A stretch of 64,000 bases of DNA from contig NZ_CP109327.1 in assembly GCF_035918155.1 (NCBI RefSeq), forward strand, positions 3,224,001 through 3,288,000, given 5' to 3'. A program made the translations under genes and the position numbers. This document shows positions 26,090 through 34,720 of this stretch, piece by piece. The first letter of the stretch is position 1; each line of letters opens with the position of its first letter. This stretch comes from Streptomyces sp. NBC_01591 (lineage in GTDB: Bacteria; Actinomycetota; Actinomycetes; Streptomycetales; Streptomycetaceae). Below the pieces are notes generated by a model that ran no database searches, had not been told where the DNA came from, and saw only the letters and a list, made by a program, of their open reading frames with translations.

Positions 26090-26536
26090 TCAGCGGCAGT
26101 TGTCGGCCGCTTCGATCAGCCGGGCCGCCTGGTCGAGGGCGGCCCGCAGCACGGCCGGGTCGGTGACCGGGGCGTCGTCCTCGGGCGGCAGCAGCCAGCC
26201 GCTGCCGGTGACGGGCGGCTCGGCGGGGATGCGCAGCCCGCGGCCTGCGGTCTGCGTACAGGCGCTGCCCGGTACGTCCCACGCCTCGGCGGTGCCCGGG
26301 GGCACGAGGAAGCCGAGGGTGTCACAGGCGCCGTCGTGCAGGACCGGGCCGACGTCCTGCTCGGCGTCCCGGCGCAGGATGTCCACGGCCTCCAGACCCT
26401 GGCGGGCCGGAACGGTCACCAGCTCGCAGGGTTCGCCGCCGTGGTCCTCGGTGGCTGTGGTGGGCGCCGGAGCGCCCGTCGCGGCCGGGGTCGTCGCAGT
26501 CGTCCCCGAGTCGGTCTCCGTGCCGAGATGCAACAA
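26090..26536 (-). CDS. Conserved hypothetical protein
   Basis: 148 aa from a TTG at 26536 with AGGAGAGG at good distance; longer upstream reading lacks similarity. A Thr/Ala-rich N-terminus precedes the compact part (about residues 35-148): EPCELVTVPARQGLEAVDIL, DGACDTLGFLVPPGTAEAWD and ending AARLIEAADNCR. Three cysteines are spaced through it. It appears soluble. Similar short proteins occur in other Streptomyces, but I cannot name the family. It is divergent from the XRE-TPR regulator with about 250 bp between starts. Confidence 0.6.
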   Translation of the reverse strand: MLHLGTETDSGTTATTPAATGAPAPTTATEDHGGEPCELVTVPARQGLEAVDILRRDAEQDVGPVLHDGACDTLGFLVPPGTAEAWDVPGSACTQTAGRGLRIPAEPPVTGSGWLLPPEDDAPVTDPAVLRAALDQAARLIEAADNCR

Positions 26537-26789
26537 GGGACCTCTCCTCTCATCGCCGGGCGGAGCCGGATTCCGTCTCCTCAGGGACCAACGCGCCGAC
26601 GGCGTCAAGGGCTACGGTGCCACGCCGCCGCAAAGGATGGCAGTTCATGGCAGATTGCGGGCAATATGTCCTCTTTGTCGGCAAACGCAATATGTGTGAC
26701 TCGTCACAGCGGGTACGTTCTTGCCCCGCCGGGACACCGGAAGCAGGAGCCCCGGCTGCAGAAGATCTGCAGAAGAGAGGTCCTCGCCC

Positions 26790-28148
26790 ATGGTGTCGAC
26801 AGGGGCAGTTCCCAACCTCGCCTTCCGGCGGCTGCGCGGCCCGCGCTCCGCCGGGGAGTTCGCTGCCGCGGTACGCAGATCCGCCCGCGAGATCGGCGAG
26901 CAGGTCGCGTGCGACGCCCGGTACATCGGACGCGTGGAGTCCGGGGAGATCCGCTGCCCCAACTACGCGTACGAACGGGTCTTCCTGCACATGTTCCCCG
27001 GAACGACCCTGGCGGACCTGGGCTTCTCACCGCGTGAATCCGTACGCGGCCGGGGAGCGCGGGCCACTGCCGAAACTCCACCGCCCCCCACGCTACACAG
27101 CGACACCGACGAGGAGAGCGACGTGCTGCGTCGCGTATTCATGACCGGCGGCACCACCGCGATGGCGACCGCGACCCTGGGCCTGGGCCTCGGTGGCACC
27201 TCCGCCGCTGCCGCCGCCCTGCCCGATCCGCACAGGGTCGGCGAGACCGAGGTGAGCGCCGTCGAAAAGGCGGTGCGGCAGATCCGGCTGCTCGACGACC
27301 GGCACGGCGGTGACGGCCTGTACCGCAGGGCGTCCCAGCCGCTGCGGGCGGCGTACGCGCTGCTCGACTCCGGGACGGCCACCAAGCGCTCCACCGCCGA
27401 CAGGCTGCATGCCGGAGCGGGCGAGCTGGCCATCTCGGTGGGCTGGCTGGCCCATGACTCGGGCCGGCTCGAGGACGCCCGCTCGCACTATGCGGAGGCG
27501 CTCGCCACGGCGCGGGTGGCCGGTGACGCGGGGCTGGAGGCGCATGCGTTCTGCAATGCGTCGTTCCTGGCCCGGGACACCGGGCGGCCCCGCGAGTCCG
27601 TGCGCGCGGCGGAGGCCGGACAGCGGGCGGCGCAGCCGCTGGGCTCGCCCCGGCTGCTGGCGCTGCTCGCGCTGCGGGAGGCGGGGGGCCGGGCGGGGCT
27701 CGGGGACCGTACGGGCTGCGACCGGGCGATCGGCCGGGCGCACACCGCGTTCGGGCGCGGTCCGTCCGACGCCGATCCGGAATGGATGACCTTCTTCCGG
27801 GAGGCGGAGCTGGAGATGCTGGAGGCGCAGTGCTGGTCGGCGCTGGGCGACTGGTCGCGGGCGGCCCGGCACGCGCGGCGGGCCACCCGGCTCCAGGACC
27901 CGCACTTCACCCGGAACATGGCGCTGTACCGGGCCGAGCTGACCTGGGACCTCGCCCGCGCGGGCCGGGCCGCGGAGGCGGCGACGACGGGCCATCAGGT
28001 GCTGGACCTGCTGGACCGCGTCCAGTCGACCCGCATCCGGGCGATGCTGGCCCAGGCGGTGGGGGTGCTGATGCCGCAGCGGGACGTGGCGGAGGTACGG
28101 GGGTTCCTGGAGCGGTACGCGGAGGCGACGGAGGCCGCCACCGCGTAG
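26790..28148 (+). CDS. XRE/TPR regulator of the NsdA type
   Basis: 452 aa from ATG 26790 with an AGAGAGG ribosome site. The N-terminal 70 residues resemble a helix-turn-helix (SAGEFAAAVRRSAREIGEQV, ACDARYIGRVESGEIRCPNY). A hydrophobic Ala/Gly stretch at about residues 110-145 (MTGGTTAMATATLGLGLGGT) follows. From residue 160 the protein is alpha-helical TPR repeats (RLEDARSHYAEALATARVAG, WSRAARHARRATRLQDPHFT). This layout resembles NsdA/NsdB-like regulators that repress sporulation and antibiotics in S. coelicolor. The hydrophobic patch is odd for a DNA-binding protein and could be a membrane or Tat-like segment. Target genes are unknown. Confidence 0.75.
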   Translation: MVSTGAVPNLAFRRLRGPRSAGEFAAAVRRSAREIGEQVACDARYIGRVESGEIRCPNYAYERVFLHMFPGTTLADLGFSPRESVRGRGARATAETPPPPTLHSDTDEESDVLRRVFMTGGTTAMATATLGLGLGGTSAAAAALPDPHRVGETEVSAVEKAVRQIRLLDDRHGGDGLYRRASQPLRAAYALLDSGTATKRSTADRLHAGAGELAISVGWLAHDSGRLEDARSHYAEALATARVAGDAGLEAHAFCNASFLARDTGRPRESVRAAEAGQRAAQPLGSPRLLALLALREAGGRAGLGDRTGCDRAIGRAHTAFGRGPSDADPEWMTFFREAELEMLEAQCWSALGDWSRAARHARRATRLQDPHFTRNMALYRAELTWDLARAGRAAEAATTGHQVLDLLDRVQSTRIRAMLAQAVGVLMPQRDVAEVRGFLERYAEATEAATA

Positions 28149-28163
28149 ACGCGAGAGGCCCTG

Positions 28164-28235
28164 GGCCGTGTCCGTGAAGTCCCGCCTGGCTCGCGACGCC
28201 CTCCGGGCGTACGGCGGGACGTTACGGACACGGCC
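28164..28235. repeat. 72-bp imperfect palindrome (MITE-like or terminator)
   Basis: GGCCGTGTCCGTGAAGTCCC (start of a 23-bp arm, 28164-28186) pairs with 28213-28235 at 21 of 23 positions, with a 26-nt loop. The right arm ends at the first base of the stop of the convergent histidine phosphatase gene. Arms of this type recur in Streptomyces genomes near insertion sequences. Here it can also end transcription from both sides. Confidence 0.65.
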
Positions 28236-28831
28236 TAGTGGTCCAGGTGGCCCGTGTCGTTCCAGCGTTCGATCGCGGGCGCGCCGTACGCCCATCCCAG
28301 CACCGACAGCGACGTCGGATCGAGCCGGATGCGCGCCGCGAACGACACGTCCTCGCCGAGCCACCGCGCCCCCAGCGCCCGCAGGATGTGACCGTGGGCG
28401 AAGACCAGCACATCGCGGTCGGCCGAGCGGGCCCACGCCACGATCTCGTCGGCGCGGGCGGACAGCTCGGCCAGGGTCTCCCCCTCCGGCACCCCGTCAC
28501 GCCAGATGAACCAGTCCGGACGGATCGCCTTGATCTCGGCCGGGGTCATCCCCTCGTACGCCCCGTAGTCCCACTCCATGAGCGCGTCCCACGGCTCGGC
28601 CCGGTCCGCGAATCCCGCGATCTCGCAGGTCTCCCTGGCCCGCAGCAACGGGCTGGTGCGTACTTCCAGGCCCGGCAGGTCCGCCCACGGCCTGCGCCGC
28701 AGCCGCTCGCCGAGGAGCTTCGCGCCCGCACGGCCGGTGTCGAGCAGCGGGATGTCCGTCCTGCCGGTGTGATTGCCCTTGACGGACCATTCCGTCTGGC
28801 CGTGCCGGGCGAGCAGGATACGCGGTGCCAT
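28235..28831 (-). CDS. Histidine phosphatase (phosphoglycerate mutase-like)
   Basis: 198 aa from ATG 28831 with AGGGAG upstream. The N-terminal [20 protein letters not shown] carries the RHG motif with the phospho-accepting His (about residue 9). The second catalytic His is in [20 protein letters not shown]. Acidic [15 protein letters not shown] is the usual proton donor segment. It removes phosphate from small metabolites; the substrate is not predictable. The C-terminus GHLDH ends right at the palindromic element. It is divergent from the PAP2 gene. Confidence 0.9.
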   Translation of the reverse strand: MAPRILLARHGQTEWSVKGNHTGRTDIPLLDTGRAGAKLLGERLRRRPWADLPGLEVRTSPLLRARETCEIAGFADRAEPWDALMEWDYGAYEGMTPAEIKAIRPDWFIWRDGVPEGETLAELSARADEIVAWARSADRDVLVFAHGHILRALGARWLGEDVSFAARIRLDPTSLSVLGWAYGAPAIERWNDTGHLDH

Positions 28832-29077
28832 GACGGCTCTCCCTGAACTGAGATCTGAGGCCGGTGATCGGGACGACACGGATCATCCGGTTTTCCCATC
28901 ATCGCGCACGTGATCGCGAGGCAACCTTCGGGGCCGAACCGACGTCCCACTCTGCGCGGAGAAATCTGTACGCACCCGGGGCTCCGGAAAGGACCCCTGG
29001 CCGAACCCCGACCGACCCACGCCGTACGGTTGAACGCCCGCCGTCGGTCGCATGAACACATGATGGAGAGCTTCCGG

Positions 29078-30070
29078 ATGCAGCATGCCAGCACCGCGCC
29101 CGTGCCGCGCCCGCGGCCCCGTTGGTGGACCGAGCTGCCGCTGCTGGCTCTGGTGTACGCGGCCTATTCGGCGGGCCGGCTGGTGGCGCGCGGCGACGTG
29201 TCCACCGCCGTCGACCACGGACTGAGCATCCTGCGCCTGGAGAAGGCGCTCCACATCAACGCCGAGCACCCGCTCAACCGGCTGTTCACCGCGCACCCCT
29301 CGATCGGCATACCCTCCGACTTCGCGTACGCGTCCCTGCACTACCTCGTCACCCCGGCCGTCCTGATCTGGCTCTTCCGCCGCCGCCAGGAGGTGTACCG
29401 CAGGGCCCGCACCTGGCTGATGACCTCCACGATGTTCGGCCTGATCGGCTTCACCCTGCTGCCGACCTGCCCGCCCCGGCTGCTGGAGGCCCAGTACGGC
29501 TTCGTCGACACGATGGCCCAGTACAGCTCGTACGGCTGGTGGGGCACGGAGGCCAGCGCCCCGCGCGGCATGGGCGGAATGACCAATCAGTACGCGGCGA
29601 TGCCGAGCCTGCACGTCGGCTGGGCACTCTGGTGCGGAATCCTGCTGTGGCGCCACAGCAAGAACCCGTACATCCGGGCCGCCGGCATCGCCTACCCCCT
29701 GATCACCACGTTCGTGGTGATGGGCACGGCCAACCACTACCTCCTCGACGCGGTCGCGGGCGCCGCCGTGATGGGCGTCGGAGCCCTGCTGGCCCGGCCC
29801 GTGATGCGTCTCGCGGACCGGATCGGTGACCGGGTCCAAGCGCGCTTCCCACGGTTCGCCCCGGTCGCGAAGTCCCCGATTGTCAGTGCCGGATGCAAGA
29901 CTTCCGCGGGTGAGCGAATCCCTGGCCAGCGGACCACCTCCGCAGACTCCCCCGATGCCGCGGCATCGGCCGACGCAGGCGCCTCGGCCGGTCGCGTACC
30001 CCGGGCCGACCCAGGCGCCCCCGCAGGAGCGGGAGCAGCGGGGGACGACGCTCCGGCAGCGGCTCGCTGA
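29078..30070 (+). CDS. PAP2/inositol-phosphorylceramide-synthase-like membrane phosphatase
   Basis: 330 aa from ATG 29078, which has GGAGAG 7 nt upstream; ATGs at 29060 and 29063 lack this. Six hydrophobic segments start with LPLLALVYAAYSAGRLV. Catalytic motifs are AAMPSLHVGWALWCGILLW (PSxH) and GTANHYLLDAVAGAAVMGVG (HxxxD), the PAP2_3/AUR1 form. It would dephosphorylate or transfer lipid head groups at the membrane. The last 55 residues are Ala/Gly/Pro-rich and overlap the next gene by 161 bp in another frame. In that stretch the nuclease frame has better codon use, so the PAP2 tail is probably a read-through extension. Confidence 0.85.
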   Translation: MQHASTAPVPRPRPRWWTELPLLALVYAAYSAGRLVARGDVSTAVDHGLSILRLEKALHINAEHPLNRLFTAHPSIGIPSDFAYASLHYLVTPAVLIWLFRRRQEVYRRARTWLMTSTMFGLIGFTLLPTCPPRLLEAQYGFVDTMAQYSSYGWWGTEASAPRGMGGMTNQYAAMPSLHVGWALWCGILLWRHSKNPYIRAAGIAYPLITTFVVMGTANHYLLDAVAGAAVMGVGALLARPVMRLADRIGDRVQARFPRFAPVAKSPIVSAGCKTSAGERIPGQRTTSADSPDAAASADAGASAGRVPRADPGAPAGAGAAGDDAPAAAR

Positions 30071-31142
30071 GCTGCGAGGACCGACCGTCCCGCCTCGTCC
30101 GCTGGACGCCCGCGCGCTGGCCGCCCTCGCCGCCAACCCCGGCTGCCGGCGCCGCGCCCTGCTGGACGGCGCCGGGGTGGACAAGGCGGTGCTGGCCACG
30201 GCGCTCGGTTCGCCGGCCCCCTTCGGGCAGTCGCAGTTCGCCTTCGTCCGGGGCAACGCCTTCGAGGCCAAGGTCAAGGCCGACGGCGGCACGGAGCTGA
30301 TGCGGCTGCTGCACGAGCGCCTCGGCGGCGGTGGTGAGGCGCCGCGCGAGGTCTCGGTGCCCGATCTGACCGCGGCGGGCCCCGAGGGCCGCGCGGCGCG
30401 TACGGCGCTCGCTCTGCGGGAGGCGACCGAGGCGGGTGGCTGGGCGCTGCTGGACCACCCGATGCTGGCCCTGGAGGTGGCGGGCTCCCCCGCCTATCTG
30501 GAGCCGGACGCGGTGGCGGTGCACCCCGACGGCACGTGGACGGTCGTCGAGATCAAGTCCTTCCCCATGATCGACGGCTCGGCCGACGCGGCGAAGGTCG
30601 GCGCGGCGGCCCGGCAGTCCGCCGTCTATGTGCTGGCGCTGGAGCGGATCGCGGAGCTGACCGAGGGCGCCGAGGTCGGCCACCGGGTGCTGCTGGTCTG
30701 CCCGAAGGACTTCTCCAATCTGCCCACCGCCTCGGTCGTCGACGTACGCAAGCAGCGCGCGGTCACCCGCCGTCAGCTGACCAGGCTGACCCGGATCGAG
30801 GACATCGCGGCGACCCTGCCCGAGGGCACCACCTTCGACCTGGAGTGCTCCCGGCAGCAGCTCGACGCCGCGGTCGAATCGGTCGGCGCGGCGTACGCCC
30901 CGGAGTGCCTGGCCGCCTGCGAGCTGGCCTTCCACTGCCGGGCGAAGGCACGCGAGGCCGGTGCGGTGGAGGCGCTGGGGCGGAGTGTGCGCGGCGAGCT
31001 CGGCGGGCTGACCACGGTGGGCGAGGTGCTGGCGGCCGCCGCGGGCAAGGAGGGCGACCCGGCGGATCCGACGGTCGCGGCCCTGCGGCGCGCGGCGGCC
31101 CTGCGCGCCGAGGCGCTGGAGGGCGGTCCGGCATGTCGCTGA
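29910..31142 (+). CDS. Cas4/AddB-like Fe-S PD-(D/E)XK nuclease
   Basis: 410 aa from GTG 29910 (VSESLAS). A Pro/Gln-rich N-terminus is followed by the nuclease core: RGNAFEAKV (Glu about 119), LEPDAVAV (Asp 200), VVEIKS (Glu 214, Lys 216) and RQSAVYVLAL (QxxxY), the RecB-family signature. One Cys before the core (GCRRRALL, about 79) and three after (CLAACELAFHC, about 333, 337, 343) match the 4Fe-4S clamp of AddB, Cas4 and Dna2. It probably degrades or trims DNA ends. Its stop overlaps the next gene by 10 bp, and an SF1 helicase ends the operon, so the proteins likely act as one complex. I know of no studied example of this operon. Confidence 0.75.
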   Translation: MSESLASGPPPQTPPMPRHRPTQAPRPVAYPGPTQAPPQEREQRGTTLRQRLAELRGPTVPPRPLDARALAALAANPGCRRRALLDGAGVDKAVLATALGSPAPFGQSQFAFVRGNAFEAKVKADGGTELMRLLHERLGGGGEAPREVSVPDLTAAGPEGRAARTALALREATEAGGWALLDHPMLALEVAGSPAYLEPDAVAVHPDGTWTVVEIKSFPMIDGSADAAKVGAAARQSAVYVLALERIAELTEGAEVGHRVLLVCPKDFSNLPTASVVDVRKQRAVTRRQLTRLTRIEDIAATLPEGTTFDLECSRQQLDAAVESVGAAYAPECLAACELAFHCRAKAREAGAVEALGRSVRGELGGLTTVGEVLAAAAGKEGDPADPTVAALRRAAALRAEALEGGPACR

Positions 31143-32743
31143 TCAGCACCCTGGCCCGACTGGAGGCCGTGGAGAGCGGCCGGGCGCAGCCGACGACGAC
31201 GGTCCGGCACCGCCATCTCACCGACCGGCCTCTCGTCGTGGTTCCGCTGACCACGGCCGGTGAGGCGGGTGCCCCGCTGGGCGCGCTCGTCGGAACGGAC
31301 CGGGAGGCGCCCCGGCTGCTGGCGGTCTCGCAGCCGCGCGACCGGGATCTGCGGTTCGCGTTCCTCGCCGAGCTGGCCGAGGCGGTGCTGCCGCACATCG
31401 AGGCGTACGAGGATGTCGTCGAGCCGGCCGAGCGCAACGAGACCGATCCGGGTACCGGGAAGAAGGTCAAGGTCGAGGTCGAGCTGTGCGCGGACGCGCC
31501 GCAGATCGTCGTGCCGAGCCGGGCGGGCATCGAGTTCGTCCGGCTGCTGGGTCGCTCCATGCGGTTCCGGCGCACGGCCGAGGACGACCCCGACACCCCG
31601 TACCCCGCCCCTGCCCGGGTCCCGCTGCTGGGCCGCTGGCTGACGCACTACGGGGAGCGGGCCAGGGTGCCCGGCTCCTCGCTGCTGCTCGCCGCGACCG
31701 ATCTGCTGAACCGGCACTGGGCGACCGGGCAGAGCAGCCTGGAGGATCAGCATCTGGGTGCGCTGCTGGCCTGGATCGACGCACCGACGGGCGAGCCGGG
31801 CGCCGCGGCGGCGCTCCGTGCCGAGCTGGAGCGGGACGGCGAGGGACAGCTGCTGTGCCCGCCGGCCGGTCCGGCCACGGACCCGGCGTTCGACAACCGG
31901 CTGCTGGCGCCCGCCATCGAGAAGTACGACCGGGCGCGCACCTCGCTCGCGGCCGCCGAGGACGGTCTGGCGGCCGATGCCCGGCTCGGCGAACTGACGG
32001 CCGCCGAGCGGGAGATCAGGGCCCTGCTGGCCAGGGTGACGCGGCCGACGTGGGACGCGGTGTGGCGGGGGCTCGACCTGCTGCGGGAGCTCCCCGAGGG
32101 GTCCAGGTCCGAGGACCGCTGGACCAGGGACCGCTGGTCGTTCACCGGTCACCGGGACCGGGTGCGTTCGGGCGAGCCGCCGCAGCCGCGCCGGGACGAC
32201 GCGGTGACGGCGGCGCAGAAGCTGGCCTCGCGGGAGACGGCGCAGGCCCAGCTGGAGGCGCAGGAGGCGCTGGACGATCCGCTGGTGCTGGCCGGGCGGC
32301 GGCTGGCCGGTGAGGCGTTCGTCGCCGAGGTGACGGAGGTGGTGATGGCGTACAGCGAGTCCAAGCGCCCGTCGCCGCGCCCGCTGGTCACGGTCCGTAC
32401 GGACGAGCACCCGCATCTCGGCGAGCGCACCAAGGTGTACCGCTCGCTGGACGGCAGGCCGCAGACCGCCGAGTTCGTGGAGTACGCCGAGCCGACGGAC
32501 GGGGGCGCGCCGCTGCTGGTGCTGCGGATCCTCGACCGGATGGGCCGGAGCAAGGAGCCGGCGCCGGGTTCGGTGCCCGAGCCGGGCGACCGGATCGCCT
32601 GGACGCTCTTCGAGCACGATCAGCGCGGCGGCCCGAAGCTGCCGGACCCGGAGGAGACGCCCTGGACGCACGGCGGGCCGCCGGGCGCCGCTGCCGGGCA
32701 CGCCGAGAGCCCCGATCCCGTGACCGCGGAGGACCTTCTGTGA
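31133..32743 (+). CDS. Unknown middle protein of the nuclease-helicase operon
   Basis: 536 aa, starting inside the nuclease gene (10-bp overlap) and ending inside the helicase start (GTGA). It is soluble and acidic, with a beta-rich N-terminus (RPLVVVPLTTAGEAGAPLGA, RFAFLAELAEAVLPHIEAYE), a helical middle (YDRARTSLAAAEDGLAADAR, WDAVWRGLDLLRELPEG) and a C-terminal beta segment (KVYRSLDGRPQTAEFVEYAE, LLVLRILDRMGRSKEPAPGS). I recognise no domain. Tight overlap on both sides implies a fixed ratio with nuclease and helicase; it may be a scaffold or substrate-recognition subunit. That role is inference. Confidence 0.65.
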   Translation: MSLISTLARLEAVESGRAQPTTTVRHRHLTDRPLVVVPLTTAGEAGAPLGALVGTDREAPRLLAVSQPRDRDLRFAFLAELAEAVLPHIEAYEDVVEPAERNETDPGTGKKVKVEVELCADAPQIVVPSRAGIEFVRLLGRSMRFRRTAEDDPDTPYPAPARVPLLGRWLTHYGERARVPGSSLLLAATDLLNRHWATGQSSLEDQHLGALLAWIDAPTGEPGAAAALRAELERDGEGQLLCPPAGPATDPAFDNRLLAPAIEKYDRARTSLAAAEDGLAADARLGELTAAEREIRALLARVTRPTWDAVWRGLDLLRELPEGSRSEDRWTRDRWSFTGHRDRVRSGEPPQPRRDDAVTAAQKLASRETAQAQLEAQEALDDPLVLAGRRLAGEAFVAEVTEVVMAYSESKRPSPRPLVTVRTDEHPHLGERTKVYRSLDGRPQTAEFVEYAEPTDGGAPLLVLRILDRMGRSKEPAPGSVPEPGDRIAWTLFEHDQRGGPKLPDPEETPWTHGGPPGAAAGHAESPDPVTAEDLL

Positions 32744-34074
32744 CGGCCGTATTCGACCCGGGCGCCCAGGCCGCGCGGGCGACCGACGCGATCCTCGCCG
32801 ACACCCTGGGCGGTACGTCGCGCGGCATCGTGGTGGACTCCCCGCCGGGCGCGGGCAAGTCGACGCTCGTGGTGCGCGCCGCCCTCGAACTCGCGTCGGC
32901 CGGGCATCCGCTGATGGTGGTCGCGCAGACCAACGCCCAGGTCGACGACCTGGTGGTGCGGCTGGCCGAGAAGGATCCGGGGCTGCCGGTCGGCCGGTTG
33001 CACAGCAATGACACCGACCCGTACGACAAGGTGCTGGACGGGCTGGCCAACGTACGGAAGTCGGCGAAGGCGTCCGATCTCGCCGGGCTCGACGTCGTCA
33101 TCTCGACGGCAGCGAAGTGGGCCCATGTGAAGAACGTCGAGCCGTGGGGCCACGCGATCGTCGACGAGGCGTACCAGATGCGTTCGGACGCGCTGCTGGC
33201 CGTCGCGGGGCTCTTCGAGCGGGCGCTGTTCGTCGGCGATCCCGGCCAGTTGGACCCGTTCTCCATCGTGGGCGCGGACCAGTGGGCGGGGCTCTCGTAC
33301 GACCCGTCCGCGAGTGCGGTCTCCACGCTGCTCGCGCACAATCCCCAACTGCCGCAGCACCGGCTGCCGGTGTCGTGGCGGCTGCCCGCCTCCGCCGCGC
33401 CGCTGGTCTCGGACGCGTTCTACCCGTACACCCCGTTCCGCAGCGGTACGGACCACGGCGACCGGCGGCTGTCGTTCGGTGTGGCGTCCGACGGCTCGGC
33501 CCCGGACCGGGTGCTGGACGAGGCCGCGGAGTCCGGCTGGGGTCTGCTCGAACTCCCGGCCAGGCACACCCCGCGCACCGACCCGGAGGCGGTGCGCGCG
33601 GTGGCCCTGGTCGTCCGCCGGCTGCTGGACCGGGGCGGCGCGGCGACGAGCGAGCGCTCCCCCGACCCGGTTCCGGTGACGGCGGACCGGGTCGCGGTCG
33701 GCACCGCCCATCGCGACCAGGCCGCGGCGGTGCGGGCGGCGCTCGCGGAGCTGGGTGTGAGCGGCGTCGCAGTGGACACGGCGAACCGGCTCCAGGGCCG
33801 CGAGTTCGATGTGACGGTGGTCCTGCACCCGCTCTCCGGCCGCCCGGACGCCACGGCCTTCCACCTGGAGACGGGCCGGCTCTGCGTGCTGGCTTCGCGC
33901 CATCGGCACGCCTGCATCGTGGTGTGCCGGGCGGGCGTCACCGAGCTGCTGGACGAGCACCCGTCGACGGAGCCGGTGCAGCTGGGCGTCACGGTGAAGT
34001 TCCCGGACGGCTGGGAGGCGAACCATTCGGTGCTGGCGCATCTGGCGGAGCACCGGGTGCGGTGGGAGAGGTGA
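32740..34074 (+). CDS. SF1 helicase, Dna2/UPF1-like
   Basis: 444 aa, GTG start overlapping the previous stop, with GGAGGA upstream. Walker A VVDSPPGAGKSTLVV lies at about residues 31-45, Walker B AIVDEAYQM at about 139-147, motif III FVGDPGQLDPFS, then motif V VDTANRLQGREFDVTVVL and motif VI LASRHRHACIVV. The set and order match SF1B helicases of the Dna2/UPF1 group. The protein is short because the nuclease is a separate polypeptide. Together with the Fe-S nuclease gene it looks like a split Dna2 or AddAB-type DNA-end processing machine, for repair or for defence. Confidence 0.82.
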   Translation: MTAVFDPGAQAARATDAILADTLGGTSRGIVVDSPPGAGKSTLVVRAALELASAGHPLMVVAQTNAQVDDLVVRLAEKDPGLPVGRLHSNDTDPYDKVLDGLANVRKSAKASDLAGLDVVISTAAKWAHVKNVEPWGHAIVDEAYQMRSDALLAVAGLFERALFVGDPGQLDPFSIVGADQWAGLSYDPSASAVSTLLAHNPQLPQHRLPVSWRLPASAAPLVSDAFYPYTPFRSGTDHGDRRLSFGVASDGSAPDRVLDEAAESGWGLLELPARHTPRTDPEAVRAVALVVRRLLDRGGAATSERSPDPVPVTADRVAVGTAHRDQAAAVRAALAELGVSGVAVDTANRLQGREFDVTVVLHPLSGRPDATAFHLETGRLCVLASRHRHACIVVCRAGVTELLDEHPSTEPVQLGVTVKFPDGWEANHSVLAHLAEHRVRWER

Positions 34075-34173
34075 CGGCGGCCGTACCCCCGGTCCGGCAG
34101 TGCCCCGGGCCCTCTTGCGGGACGTTGGACAATGGAGGGTGGCCAGCGGGCCGACCCAAGGAGGCAACACCAC

Positions 34174-34515
34174 ATGGCACAACCCGAGCGGAACGAGCAG
34201 CAGCGGCTGCGCCCCGCGCCCCTGCTCTTCGAGCCGTCGGCGGCAGTCGCCGATCCTGAGCACTTCTTCGACCTGGAGTCGATGGACGATCCGAAGGAGT
34301 TGCTGTCCCGCGCCACCGAGCTGACCGTGGCGTTCCGTGCCGCGACCGACCGGGCGGTCGAGTTCCAGGCGATCGCCGCCGCCCAGCTGGCCGATCCGCG
34401 CCGGTTCGACCGGCTCACGACCGCGGACATCGCGCGGCGTGCGGAGTGGACCGAGGACTATGCCAAGAAGATGGTCGAGTTCGGCCGGAGCCTGCTGGGC
34501 GGCGCCGCGCCCTGA
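34174..34515 (+). CDS. Small conserved protein downstream of the helicase
   Basis: 113 aa from ATG 34174, with AAGGAGG 9 nt upstream. It starts MAQPERNEQQRLRPAPLLFE and then forms a helical region: DDPKELLSRATELTVAFRAA, FQAIAAAQLADPRRFDRLTT, ADIARRAEWTEDYAKKMVEF. The last part resembles a small helix-turn-helix but is not diagnostic. It lies 99 bp after the helicase on the same strand and may be the operon's last gene or stand alone. Confidence 0.65.
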   Translation: MAQPERNEQQRLRPAPLLFEPSAAVADPEHFFDLESMDDPKELLSRATELTVAFRAATDRAVEFQAIAAAQLADPRRFDRLTTADIARRAEWTEDYAKKMVEFGRSLLGGAAP

Positions 34516-34720
34516 CGGCCGTACGGACCTGGGAGCGGCCGTACGGGCCAGGCAACGGCCGTCGTGCGCGGCCGGAATTCCCCGGCAGGCCGCCCGGTCC
34601 TGACTCCGGGTAGAACCACTGGCATATGCCCGGGCGCAAGATACTCCCCCTCACCCCGCCCTGTCCCGGTTTCCGACAACTCTCGGAATCCACTTGATCA
34701 CTCCCGGTAGACATGTCGGC

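Noticed and set aside
29910..31142. Cas4 of a CRISPR system
   Set aside because: No repeat-spacer array, cas1 or cas2 nearby. The helicase partner makes a Dna2/AddAB-type role more likely.
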